From contig JAEEZP010000282.1 in assembly GCA_016291915.1 (NCBI GenBank), positions 1 through 16,458 of the forward strand: DNA of 16,458 nucleotides, in the 5' to 3' direction. This stretch comes from Prevotella sp. Its GTDB lineage: Bacteria; Bacteroidota; Bacteroidia; Bacteroidales; Bacteroidaceae. The stretch's first letter is position 1. Every line of letters starts with the position of its first letter. Shown here one piece after another: positions 1 through 7,878 of the stretch. Made by a program: the position numbers and the translations under genes. Under the pieces are notes generated by a model. The model had not been told where the DNA came from. It saw nothing but the letters and a program-made list of their open reading frames with translations, and did not search any database.

Positions 1-156
1 AAAGTCGCGATTAAGCGAGAGCAGAGCTAAGTTTTACTTAAGCTATGCCGAGCGTGAGCGAGTTCGATGTGAAACATCAAAGTCGCGATTAAGCGAGAGC
101 AGAGCTAAGTTTTACTTAAGCTATGCCGAGCGTGAGCGAGTTCGATGTGAAACATC
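1..156. repeat. Two identical 78-bp tandem repeats at the window edge
   Basis: Bases 1-78 and 79-156 are identical, and the first four bases of a third copy follow at 157-160. Each unit holds two short inverted repeats: TAAGT-TTT-ACTTA (28-40, and again at 106-118) and GATGT-GAA-ACATC (66-78, and again at 144-156), the second one closing the unit. The period is a multiple of three, and one + frame stays open from base 2 to a TGA at 164-166. The repeat could therefore be either the tail of an upstream gene cut by the window or non-coding DNA. The array may extend to the left of the window. There is no spacer between copies, so it is not a CRISPR array. Confidence 0.95.
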
Positions 157-166
157 AAAGGAATGA
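2..166 (+). other. Open frame across the 78-bp repeats, possible C-terminal tail of an upstream gene
   Basis: Reading from base 2, 54 sense codons run without a stop to TGA at 164-166. The frame encodes a 26-residue unit twice, rich in Ser, Arg, Glu, Lys and Tyr, followed by Lys-Glu. No start codon or known domain is visible. In many Bacteroidota the gene before truB is uppP (undecaprenyl-diphosphatase), so this could be a repeat-derived tail on such a gene, but nothing in the window proves translation. The frame may simply be open by chance because the repeat unit is 26 codons long. Confidence 0.25.
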
Positions 167-191
167 GGGAGGGGGAAATCATTGACAATTA

Positions 192-219
192 ACTCGTCAA
201 CTCGTTTACTCGTCAACTA
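192..219. repeat. 8-bp-period short tandem repeat upstream of truB
   Basis: Three 8-bp units (ACTCGTCA, ACTCGTTT, ACTCGTCA) run from 192 to 215, with a partial fourth (ACTA) to 219. The array ends only seven bases before the truB ATG, so it lies where the leader and ribosome-binding region should be. No standard promoter box was found between the 78-bp repeats and truB. Confidence 0.8.
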
Positions 220-226
220 AAGAAAA

Positions 227-928
227 ATGAATTTTCACGAAGGAGAAATACTATATATCAACAAACCGTATGCCATGTCTAGCTTCGGAGCACTGGCACA
301 TGTCAGATACCTCTTGTCGAAAAGACTGGGGGTAAAACGACTGAAGACGGGGCATGCAGGCACCCTCGATCCTCTGGCAACCGGTGTTCTTGTGCTGTGC
401 ACGGGAAGAGCCACCAAAAGGATTGAAGAACTGCAGGGGCATGATAAGGAATATGTCGCTACGCTGCAGTTGGGCGCCACCACGGCGAGTTATGATATGG
501 AGCACCCGGTAGATGCAGTCTATCCGACAGACCATATCACCCGTGAGCGTGTGGAAGAGGTGCTGGCCTCGATGGTGGGGGATATCCCCCAGGTGCCGCC
601 GGTGTACAGTGCTGTGATGGTCAACGGCAAACGGGCTTATCAGCTGGGAAGAAAAGGTGCTCAGGTGGAGCTGGCCGCCAAGACCGTACATATCGATGCG
701 ATAGAACTGCTCTTTTTCGATGCCGACCTGATGCAGATGGGAATACGGGTGAGATGTGGCAAAGGCACCTATATCCGTTCTCTGGCAAGAGATATCGGTG
801 AGGCTCTCCACAGCGGCGCCTATCTCACCTCCCTGTGCCGCACAAGGGTAGGGGATGCCAGCATCGACGACTGCATCATCATGGAAGACTTCCCACAATG
901 GTTGGAAGCACAACAGATAGAAGGATAA
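227..928 (+). CDS. truB: tRNA pseudouridine(55) synthase TruB
   Basis: This is a 233-residue cytoplasmic enzyme that converts uridine 55 to pseudouridine in the T-loop of tRNAs. The family signature GHAGTLDPLATGVL begins at residue 42 and contains the catalytic aspartate, Asp48. Downstream, KEYVATLQLGATTASYD and the RCGKGTYIRSLARDIG segment match the TruB core. The length suits short bacterial TruB proteins that lack a long C-terminal PUA domain. The N-terminal motif reads INKPYAMSSF, whereas the family usually has a glycine after KP. The start at 227 is supported because the N-terminus lines up with the family (Asp48 numbering). queA follows after 18 bases, so the two are probably co-transcribed. 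The repeat array directly upstream could affect translation. Confidence 0.97.
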   Translation: MNFHEGEILYINKPYAMSSFGALAHVRYLLSKRLGVKRLKTGHAGTLDPLATGVLVLCTGRATKRIEELQGHDKEYVATLQLGATTASYDMEHPVDAVYPTDHITRERVEEVLASMVGDIPQVPPVYSAVMVNGKRAYQLGRKGAQVELAAKTVHIDAIELLFFDADLMQMGIRVRCGKGTYIRSLARDIGEALHSGAYLTSLCRTRVGDASIDDCIIMEDFPQWLEAQQIEG

Positions 929-946
929 GAAAGAAATAATATAAAT

Positions 947-2086
947 ATGAAACTATCACAATTTAAATTCAAATTACCCGAGGAGCTCATCGCCCTCAAT
1001 CCTCCCATGCACCGCGATGAGTGTCGCCTTATGGTGTTACACAAGAAGTCGAATACGATAGAGATGTTTCAGAAAGACGATGACGGAAACCCTATCGACG
1101 GCACACAGAAAGACAGTGAGGGAAATATCATCCCCGCTCAGTATCTTGACTTCCGTGCTATCCTTAGCTATTTCGACGAGGGCGACACATTTGTCTTCAA
1201 CGACACGAAGGTGTTCCCGGCACGACTCTATGGTACCAAGGAAAAGACCGACGCTAAGATTGAGGTGTTCCTGCTAAGGGAACTCAACAAAGAGATGCGG
1301 CTGTGGGATGTCCTCGTGGAGCCGGCCCGGAAGATACGTATCGGCAACAAGCTCTTCTTCGACGACAGTGGCACGATGGTGGCAGAGGTGATTGACAACA
1401 CCACCAGTCGTGGACGTACCTTGCGTTTTCTCTACGACTGTCCTCATGATGAGTTCAAGCGTGAGCTCTTCGCACTCGGTGAAGCTCCCCTGCCTCACTA
1501 TATCGTTGACCATCGTCCCGCCACGGAGCAGGATATGGATGACTTCCAGTGTATCTTTGCCAAGAACGAGGGTGCGGTGACCGCTCCTGCCAGCGGACTC
1601 CATTTCTCCCGTGAACTGCTGAAACGCATGGAGATAAAAGGCATCGAGTCAGCTTTTATCACCTTGCATTGTGCCCTCGGCAACTTCCATAATATCGAGG
1701 TGGAGGATCTTACCAAGCATAAGATGGACTCTGAGCAGATGTTCATCCATAAGGAAGCCTGTGATAAGGTCAATACGGCCAAGCAGAACGGGAAACATAT
1801 CTGTGTGGTAGGTACAAGCGTGCTGAAAGCCACGGAGACCGCTGTGGGAACCGACAAGATGCTGAAGGAATATGAGGGATGGACGAATAAGTTTATCTTC
1901 CCACCCTATGAGTTTGGCGTGGCCGACTCGATGATAACCAACTTCTATCACCCCATGTCAACATTGTTGATGGAGACGGCAGCCTTCGGTGGATATGATC
2001 TGGTGATGGAAGGCTACGAGCAGGCTGTGAAAAATGGGTATAAGTTCGGCTGCTACGGTGATGCCCTGTTGATAGTAGATGACTGA
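947..2086 (+). CDS. queA: S-adenosylmethionine:tRNA ribosyltransferase-isomerase QueA
   Basis: QueA transfers and isomerises the ribosyl part of SAM onto preQ1-modified tRNA to form epoxyqueuosine, late in queuosine synthesis. The 379-residue product has the family blocks FVFNDTKVFPARLYG (82-96), GAVTAPASGLHFSRELL (209-225), HKMDSEQ (258-264) and TNFYHPMSTL (331-340), and ends with the YGDALLI block. It is longer than the roughly 340-356 residues usual in the family because of a polar, Asp/Gly-rich insertion at about 42-66. Some conserved blocks are altered: TLHCALGNF where TLHVGxGTF is common, and GTSVLKATET where GTTSxRxxES is common. I believe both traits are usual in Prevotella QueA, so loss of function is not implied. 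The last eight bases overlap folK. Confidence 0.95.
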   Translation: MKLSQFKFKLPEELIALNPPMHRDECRLMVLHKKSNTIEMFQKDDDGNPIDGTQKDSEGNIIPAQYLDFRAILSYFDEGDTFVFNDTKVFPARLYGTKEKTDAKIEVFLLRELNKEMRLWDVLVEPARKIRIGNKLFFDDSGTMVAEVIDNTTSRGRTLRFLYDCPHDEFKRELFALGEAPLPHYIVDHRPATEQDMDDFQCIFAKNEGAVTAPASGLHFSRELLKRMEIKGIESAFITLHCALGNFHNIEVEDLTKHKMDSEQMFIHKEACDKVNTAKQNGKHICVVGTSVLKATETAVGTDKMLKEYEGWTNKFIFPPYEFGVADSMITNFYHPMSTLLMETAAFGGYDLVMEGYEQAVKNGYKFGCYGDALLIVDD

Positions 2087-2522
2087 TACGATACTGCATA
2101 CCGTTTACCTGTCGTTAGGCAGCAACCTGGGTGATAAGGAAGCAAATATCGTCCAGGCGATTGTAAAGATAAATGAGAAGATTGGCGCTGTGGTGCGCCA
2201 GTCTTCCTTGCTTATTACCGAGCCCTGGGGCTTTGAGAGTGACAACGCCTTCGTCAACTGTGCCGTCTGCTGTAAGACCACCCTGACACCACGCCGACTG
2301 CTGAATGCCATCCAGCGGATAGAGCGGGAGATGGGACGCACGCAGAAGTCGTTGGTTTTCATGGACGGAAAGCCCCTCGTGGAGTATCACGACCGTATCA
2401 TCGACATCGACATCCTACTGTATGACGATGTCACCATCGATACCCCCACGCTGAAGATCCCACACCCACTGATGCAGGAACGCGACTTCGTGATGATACC
2501 ACTGAGGGAGATCCTTGAGTAG
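2079..2522 (+). CDS. folK: 2-amino-4-hydroxy-6-hydroxymethyldihydropteridine pyrophosphokinase (HPPK)
   Basis: HPPK moves pyrophosphate from ATP to 6-hydroxymethyl-7,8-dihydropterin, the step before dihydropteroate synthase in folate synthesis. The 147-residue product is a complete single-domain HPPK: YLSLGSNLGDKE at the N-terminus, EREMGR in the middle, then RIIDIDILLYDD with the metal-binding aspartates, and the closing PHPLMQERDFVMIPL block. The ATG at 2079 lies inside queA (overlap 2079-2086), which points to translational coupling in a truB-queA-folK transcript. A later start would cut into the first beta strand. The sigma-factor gene begins 89 bases after the stop, behind its own promoter box. 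Confidence 0.97.
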   Translation: MTDTILHTVYLSLGSNLGDKEANIVQAIVKINEKIGAVVRQSSLLITEPWGFESDNAFVNCAVCCKTTLTPRRLLNAIQRIEREMGRTQKSLVFMDGKPLVEYHDRIIDIDILLYDDVTIDTPTLKIPHPLMQERDFVMIPLREILE

Positions 2523-2574
2523 TTGGTATTAAAAAAAAATGATAAAAGAATAGTATAGTTTAAATTATTATTCT

Positions 2575-2582
2575 TATTTTTG
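2575..2582 (+). promoter_or_regulatory. Bacteroidota -7 box upstream of the sigma-factor gene
   Basis: TATTTTTG matches the Bacteroidota consensus TAnnTTTG exactly and lies 29 bases before the sigma-factor ATG, in a very AT-rich gap. No convincing TTTG -33 element is found at the expected 19-21 bp upstream. The position suits housekeeping transcription of the sigma/anti-sigma pair. Confidence 0.5.
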
Positions 2583-2611
2583 CAGTGATAAAGGAATTGT
2601 CGACATAAAAT

Positions 2612-3133
2612 ATGAGAGAAGAAGATAAACAGCTAACATTCAAGGAATTATTCTTAGAGAATTATTCCCGTTTATATTATGTTGCTCTTTATCTTTTGAA
2701 TGATAGTGAGACAGCAAGAGATGCAGTCTATGATTCCTTTGCAACTGTTTGGGAAGAATTCCGAAAGGAGAGTAACCCCCCAAAGTACAACTACACCTAT
2801 CTTTATAAAGTTGTACACAGTCATTGCGTGGATTTGTTGAGACATCAGAACGTGCATAACAAGTATGCGATGTTGTATAAGCAATTACATGATGATGGCC
2901 TCCTTTATGACGATGATGATAAAGACAGCAGATTAGAAACTATTTATAAGGTATTGGAAGAGATGCCTCCTCGCACCCGTTTTATCATGGAACAGTGCTA
3001 TTTTGAAGATAAGAAATATGTCGAGGTCGCAGAGATTCTGGGTCTTTCCCGAGATGGTATTCGTGCACAGGTAATGAAAGGTCTTGAAATGTTAAGAAAT
3101 GTATTTTCTGTTAAATATAAGAAAGGTCAGTGA
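2612..3133 (+). CDS. ECF RNA polymerase sigma factor (Bacteroidota FecI-type)
   Basis: The product is 173 residues with the two-domain ECF layout. A sigma-2 region spans about 11-78 (FKELFLENYSRLYYVALYLL, then DSETARDAVYDSFATVWEEF, and VVHSHCVDLLRHQ). An Asp-rich linker follows at about 97-107. The sigma-4 region (about 108-163) carries the helix-turn-helix YVEVAEILGLSRDGIRAQV. It should direct RNA polymerase to a dedicated promoter, most likely that of the downstream SusC operon. The FecR-type anti-sigma gene follows after 46 bases, the usual sigma/anti-sigma pairing in Bacteroidota. The gene is AT-rich: the line 2641-2700 has 16 G/C in 60 by hand count, far below the neighbouring housekeeping genes. 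The ECF subgroup and the promoter motif it reads cannot be told from this window. Confidence 0.93.
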   Translation: MREEDKQLTFKELFLENYSRLYYVALYLLNDSETARDAVYDSFATVWEEFRKESNPPKYNYTYLYKVVHSHCVDLLRHQNVHNKYAMLYKQLHDDGLLYDDDDKDSRLETIYKVLEEMPPRTRFIMEQCYFEDKKYVEVAEILGLSRDGIRAQVMKGLEMLRNVFSVKYKKGQ

Positions 3134-3179
3134 CCATTTAGGTCTTTAAAACCTATATATATATAAAGGTATACGAATA

Positions 3180-4409
3180 ATGGATGAAGAATTAAGGTCA
3201 ACAGCACAAAATAAATCTTCCTTGAGTGCATTTGATTGCATGGAGAAGATTGACTCGTTGAGTGAAGAGGAATTGCAACAATTCTTCTCTGATCCTGATT
3301 TGCGCTATGACATGAGCTTGCTTTCTGCTGTTCGTCAGTCAGTTCTTCGACATCGTTATCCATCACCGGATGTAGAAGAGATGTGGCAACGTTTTGAGGC
3401 ACATAATATTATGCCACTACGAGAAAAACGGAAAAACCGTATCCGTGTGATTTCTTCAGCATTATTGTCAGCTGCTGCAGTACTCGCTTTAGTTTTCTTT
3501 TTGAATAAGAATTCAGTTCAAAACAACGAGATAGAGTCAAGCACTCCTTTGATGGCCTTTACTCGTGATACTACCCCTCAGGTAATCCGTTTGGTTGATG
3601 AACAAGGTAATGAGCAGGTCCTTGATGAAATTCAATCAGAAAATGGAGACAGAGTCAATGATATGGTAGCCGATTTCTCCTCTTCATCTCTGAATATGAA
3701 AGGTGAGGCAAAAGGTTTAAAGGGTATTGGGGCCTCTTCTGTATTAGAAACTGTGGGATGGAAAACGATCAGTACCCCACGCGGGAGAGTATATAAGGTT
3801 ATACTACCTGATAAGACACAAGTTCTTATGAATGCCGACAGTCGTCTAACCTTTCCAGACTGTTTTGATGGAGCAGAACGCGTGGTGCGGTTAGTCGGTG
3901 AGGCTTTCTTTACCGTTACGAAAGATATCCATCATCCGTTTATCGTAGAGAGTGAGAAGATACGAACATATGTGCTAGGAACAGAGTTTAATCTTCGTGC
4001 ATATCCCAATTCTAATCCGCATGTCACTCTGGTGAGTGGTCAGGTAAAGGTTGATAACCTTCAGAATAATCAGAGTCTGATGATGAAACCAGGACAAGAT
4101 GTGACTATCAATGGAAAAAGTTCTTTCGACGTGTCTTCTGTGGATACTGAGTATTATGTACAATGGAAGGAAGGTTTTTTCTATTTTGACAATGTTCCTT
4201 TGGTGGAAGTTTTAAAAGAATTGGGCCGTTGGTACAATGTGGATATTCAAATTACTGACAATTCCCTCATGAGTTATCGCCTTCATTTCATTGCTGACAG
4301 AGGAGCCAGCATTGCTCAGGTCGTAGATAATCTGAATGGATTCAGTTATCTGAAAGTGGTGCGTGAGCGAGAAAAACTGGTCGTTTCTAAAAAAACATCG
4401 GTCAATTAA
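3180..4409 (+). CDS. FecR-type anti-sigma factor with DUF4974 domain
   Basis: This is a 409-residue single-pass inner-membrane protein expected to hold the upstream sigma factor inactive until the transporter signals. The cytoplasmic N-terminal part (about 1-87) ends in a basic stretch REKRKNR, followed by one membrane helix (about 88-108). The periplasmic part has the FecR domain at about 199-291, with TPRGRVYKVILPDKTQVLMN, then VVRLVGEAFFTVTKD and the VLGTEFNLRAY block. The DUF4974 domain (about 330-404) opens with GFFYFDNVPLVEVLKELGRW. DUF4974 is thought to contact the STN domain of the partner SusC, and that partner begins 60 bases downstream. A polar linker of roughly 90 residues lies between helix and FecR domain. 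The gene is AT-rich, like the sigma gene. Confidence 0.95.
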   Translation: MDEELRSTAQNKSSLSAFDCMEKIDSLSEEELQQFFSDPDLRYDMSLLSAVRQSVLRHRYPSPDVEEMWQRFEAHNIMPLREKRKNRIRVISSALLSAAAVLALVFFLNKNSVQNNEIESSTPLMAFTRDTTPQVIRLVDEQGNEQVLDEIQSENGDRVNDMVADFSSSSLNMKGEAKGLKGIGASSVLETVGWKTISTPRGRVYKVILPDKTQVLMNADSRLTFPDCFDGAERVVRLVGEAFFTVTKDIHHPFIVESEKIRTYVLGTEFNLRAYPNSNPHVTLVSGQVKVDNLQNNQSLMMKPGQDVTINGKSSFDVSSVDTEYYVQWKEGFFYFDNVPLVEVLKELGRWYNVDIQITDNSLMSYRLHFIADRGASIAQVVDNLNGFSYLKVVREREKLVVSKKTSVN

Positions 4410-4469
4410 TGACCATATTCAACAAGAAAACGTTCTTTTATAAACAATATTATTATTGAAGTATTGCTT

Positions 4470-7400
4470 ATGGAGAATTCTTTTTACAAGGGGCGAGTAA
4501 GATATGATATTTCTATCTTCCTCTTGGCTGTATTTTTCCTGATGTCTTCAGGACTAATAAGTCCGGCGAGCGCCCAATCCCTGACGAAACGTATCTCTAT
4601 CGAATGCAACAATGAGCCATTACCATCTGTGCTAAAAAAGATAGAGAAGTCTTCTGGTTTCAAAATTCTATTCACTTATGATGAGGTGCAACGTTACAAG
4701 GTAACATCCTCTATCAAGAATCAGACAGTGAGAAATGCTCTTGAGACAGTGCTGCATGATACTCCATGTAAGTATACTGTCAATGAGAAATTTATTAGTA
4801 TCACCGTAAATGATGTGCCTGTTACATTGGATAATAAAGGAGGCAGCCGAACTATTCGTGGTCATGTCTACGACAGTGAGGGTCAGCCTCTGCCTGGTGC
4901 AACAGTAACCCTGAAAGGAACATCCGTAGTGACTGTGACCGATGCAAATGGCGCTTTTAGCATGGAAATACCCCATGAGGGTACCCTGATGGTCAGTTTC
5001 ATCGGTATGGAGACGAAGAGTGTCAAGACCCAAGGTAAGCGTGATCTGAATATCGGTGTAACCGATGATGCGAATACCATAGGCGAGGTGGTAGTCACCG
5101 GTCTTATGAATCGTGACGCGAAGAACTTCACTGGAAATGCATCAGTATATAATGGTGATGAGCTTAAAGTCATGGGTCATCAAAATATCGTCAAGTCACT
5201 CTCCCTGTTGGATCCTAGTATAGCACTGACAGAAAATACGGAGATGGGTTCCGACCCCAATACGATGCCAAAGATCCGCTTCCGTGGCGAGAGTTCGTTC
5301 CAGGGTTTCGAGGCTATCGATAAGTCGGGATTGGTGAGTGATCCCAACCAGCCGCTCTTTATCCTTGACGGTTATGAGACGACTATTGAGCGCATCATCG
5401 ACCTCGACATGAACCGCGTGGAGAGTGTCACCGTTCTTAAGGATGCTGCCGCTGCCGCCATCTATGGTGCACGCGCCGCCAATGGTGTCATCGTTGTGAA
5501 AACCAAGCGGCCGAAGGAAGGTCAGCTGCGTGTCAGTTACACCTTCGACATGAATGCCGAGTTTCCCGATTTGTCAAGCTATGACCTGTTGGATGCCAAA
5601 GAGAATCTGGATCTTTACGAACAGCTTCATCTCTATCGCAACTATGACGGAACGCTGCGTCCCGAGTACAACGAGATTGCCAAATGGGTGGCACAGGGTG
5701 TGAATACCGACTGGATGAGCCAGCCCTTACGCAACAGTTGGAGTACACGCCACTCGTTAAACCTGCAGGGCGGTGACACTCGCATGCGCTACGGTGTTGA
5801 CCTGAACTATAGCAACAAGCCAGGTGTCATGAAGGAGTCGAAACGCGACAACTATGGTATCGGTGTTGACTTGAACTACAACGCCAACGACCGTCTTCTG
5901 TTCAGTAACTACCTGAGCATTTATAGTACAAAATCGGAAGACTCTCCCTATGGCAGCTTCTCTGACTATACCACTATCAACCAGTTCTATCCTATCTACG
6001 ATAAGGATGGTCAGCTTTATAAGTACTACACCTACCAGAACGAATACGGATCCACGAACAACTGGTGGGGTAATGTCAGCAATATCCCCGTGAATCCCTT
6101 GTACGAGGCACAGGTAGGCAATTACAATAAGTCTAAGAACACCTCGTTCAACGAGAACTTCGCTTTCGACTGGCGCTTTATAGAAACCATGCGCCTGAAC
6201 GGTCGCATCAGCTATACCCACTCTAATACCAAGAGCAATGCTTTCGTTTCACCCAACTCATCCGTATATACCGACTACGGTGAGGGTATGAGCGATGTCA
6301 CCACAGAACAGCAGATTCTGCGTGGACGCCACACACACGTTGACACAGAGCAGAATTCCATAGAGGGAAACCTGTTCCTTACTTATGCACAGCAGTTTGG
6401 CGACCATTTCATCACTGCCTCGGCAGGTACCTCTTTAAGCGACTCCAAGAGTGTCGTTTATGGTTTCGTATCACAAGGTTACGGTGACAGCGAAATGTCA
6501 GAGCCAGCCTATGCCGCTGGTTATGAGAAAGGCGGTGTGCCTCAGAATGCTGAGGGTCATGCTCGTCTGGCTTCATTCTTTGCATCAGCAAACTACTCAT
6601 TCGGCAACCGCTATCTTTTGGACTTCTCTTACCGTCTGGACGGTAGTTCGTCATTCGGCAACGACGAGAAAACCGCTCCCTTCTATAGTACAGGTATTGG
6701 CTGGAACGGTCACAATGAGAAGTTTATCAAGAATCTCGGTTTCATCGACATTCTCCGTCTCCGGGCTACATATGGTGAAGTAGGTTCCGTCAACTTCAGC
6801 CCCTATCAGGCCAAGGATGTTTATTCCTTCACTACTACCAGCCGCTATGATGGCAATATCGGTGCAACGCTACAGGCTCTTGGTAACCGTTCCTTAAAAT
6901 GGCAGACAACCAAGTCAAAAGAGTTTGGCGCTCAGCTGGGACTGTTCCAGATTATTGACCTGCAGGCAAGTCTTTATAATCGTCGCACCATCGACATGGT
7001 ATTGCCTGTGACCACCGCTCCATCAATGGGATTCGGAAGCTACACAGCCAATTTGGGTGAGATGCTCAACCGTGGTTGGGAACTTGCCCTGCGTGCGTTC
7101 ATTATCAAGAAACCGCAATTCAACGTGTCGCTTTTTGCCAATGCAAGTCACAACAGCAACAAAATTGAGAAGATATCCTCAGCTCTTGAGTCGTTCAACA
7201 AATCTACCAATGTTGCTGACAATGTTCAGCAGACCCACAAGCTGCTCACTCGCTACGAGGAAGGACAGTCTACCACAGCCATCTATGCAGTACGCTCTTT
7301 GGGTATAGATCCTATGACCGGCGAGGAACTCTTCCTTACTAAAGATGGACATCCCACGAAGACTTGGAGTGCTGATGACAAAGTTGTTGTCGGTGACTCA

Positions 7401-7865
7401 GAGCCGGATATACGTGGTACTTTCGGTACAAACATCGGCTGGAAGGGACTATATTTCAACCTCACCTTCCAGTATCAGTATGGTGGTCAGGTCTATAACC
7501 AGACACTTGTTGATAAAGTGGAGAACTCCAATAAGTACAAGAACGTTGACAAACGCGTACTTACCGAGACTTGGAAGAAACCCGGTGATGAGACAAGGTA
7601 CAAGGCTAACTTGACGGATCGTCTCGTGCAGTACTATACCTACGCTAGTTCTCGTTTCGTACAAGACTATGATCTCTTGCAACTGGCAGCCATGTCCATT
7701 CAGTACGAACTGCCGAAGGCATGGATATCTCCACTCTGTTTAGAGAGTGTCCGTCTGTCATTCAACACCAGCGACCTTGGCTACTGGTCGACAGTAAAGC
7801 GTGAACGAGGATTGAACTATCCCTATTCCCGGACCTTCACCTTTGGTCTTCGTGTAAACTTCTAA
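4470..7865 (+). CDS. SusC/RagA-family TonB-dependent outer-membrane transporter with STN domain
   Basis: The product is 1131 residues from the ATG at 4470; a TTG two codons earlier (4464) is in frame but less likely. A signal peptide probably ends after ISPASA (residue 35). An STN signalling domain follows (about 38-115), then a carboxypeptidase-regulatory-like domain (about 127-198, IRGHVYDSEGQPLPGATVTL), then the TonB plug with EVVVTG, LFILDGYE and the SVTVLKDAAAAAIYGARAAN block. The remainder is a 22-strand-type barrel ending in FTFGLRVNF with the terminal Phe typical of outer-membrane barrels. SusC proteins import ligands with a SusD lid, driven by TonB. The STN domain marks this as a signalling type working with FecR and the ECF factor just upstream. 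susD follows after 13 bases. Base composition rises inside the gene at about 4840-5220. The substrate is unknown. Confidence 0.96.
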   Translation: MENSFYKGRVRYDISIFLLAVFFLMSSGLISPASAQSLTKRISIECNNEPLPSVLKKIEKSSGFKILFTYDEVQRYKVTSSIKNQTVRNALETVLHDTPCKYTVNEKFISITVNDVPVTLDNKGGSRTIRGHVYDSEGQPLPGATVTLKGTSVVTVTDANGAFSMEIPHEGTLMVSFIGMETKSVKTQGKRDLNIGVTDDANTIGEVVVTGLMNRDAKNFTGNASVYNGDELKVMGHQNIVKSLSLLDPSIALTENTEMGSDPNTMPKIRFRGESSFQGFEAIDKSGLVSDPNQPLFILDGYETTIERIIDLDMNRVESVTVLKDAAAAAIYGARAANGVIVVKTKRPKEGQLRVSYTFDMNAEFPDLSSYDLLDAKENLDLYEQLHLYRNYDGTLRPEYNEIAKWVAQGVNTDWMSQPLRNSWSTRHSLNLQGGDTRMRYGVDLNYSNKPGVMKESKRDNYGIGVDLNYNANDRLLFSNYLSIYSTKSEDSPYGSFSDYTTINQFYPIYDKDGQLYKYYTYQNEYGSTNNWWGNVSNIPVNPLYEAQVGNYNKSKNTSFNENFAFDWRFIETMRLNGRISYTHSNTKSNAFVSPNSSVYTDYGEGMSDVTTEQQILRGRHTHVDTEQNSIEGNLFLTYAQQFGDHFITASAGTSLSDSKSVVYGFVSQGYGDSEMSEPAYAAGYEKGGVPQNAEGHARLASFFASANYSFGNRYLLDFSYRLDGSSSFGNDEKTAPFYSTGIGWNGHNEKFIKNLGFIDILRLRATYGEVGSVNFSPYQAKDVYSFTTTSRYDGNIGATLQALGNRSLKWQTTKSKEFGAQLGLFQIIDLQASLYNRRTIDMVLPVTTAPSMGFGSYTANLGEMLNRGWELALRAFIIKKPQFNVSLFANASHNSNKIEKISSALESFNKSTNVADNVQQTHKLLTRYEEGQSTTAIYAVRSLGIDPMTGEELFLTKDGHPTKTWSADDKVVVGDSEPDIRGTFGTNIGWKGLYFNLTFQYQYGGQVYNQTLVDKVENSNKYKNVDKRVLTETWKKPGDETRYKANLTDRLVQYYTYASSRFVQDYDLLQLAAMSIQYELPKAWISPLCLESVRLSFNTSDLGYWSTVKRERGLNYPYSRTFTFGLRVNF

Positions 7866-7878
7866 ATACAATTGCGTT

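Noticed and set aside
1..160. CRISPR-like array from the repeated units at the left edge
   Set aside because: The 78-bp units abut with no spacers, only two copies are seen, and no cas gene is near.
251..913. 220-residue open frame on the - strand opposite truB
   Set aside because: It mirrors truB almost completely, has no recognisable domain, and the truB frame holds clear family motifs.
4445..4458. Inverted repeat CAATA-TTAT-TATTG before susC as an operator
   Set aside because: The arms are only five A/T-rich pairs, which is expected by chance in this AT-rich gap; no ECF promoter motif could be recognised between 4410 and 4469.
4464..4469. TTG start for susC two codons before the ATG
   Set aside because: An ATG follows directly at 4470 and gives a normal signal peptide, so the rarer TTG start is not needed.
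5757..6221. 154-residue open frame on the - strand inside susC
   Set aside because: It is an antisense shadow of the barrel region, where the susC frame is continuous and typical.
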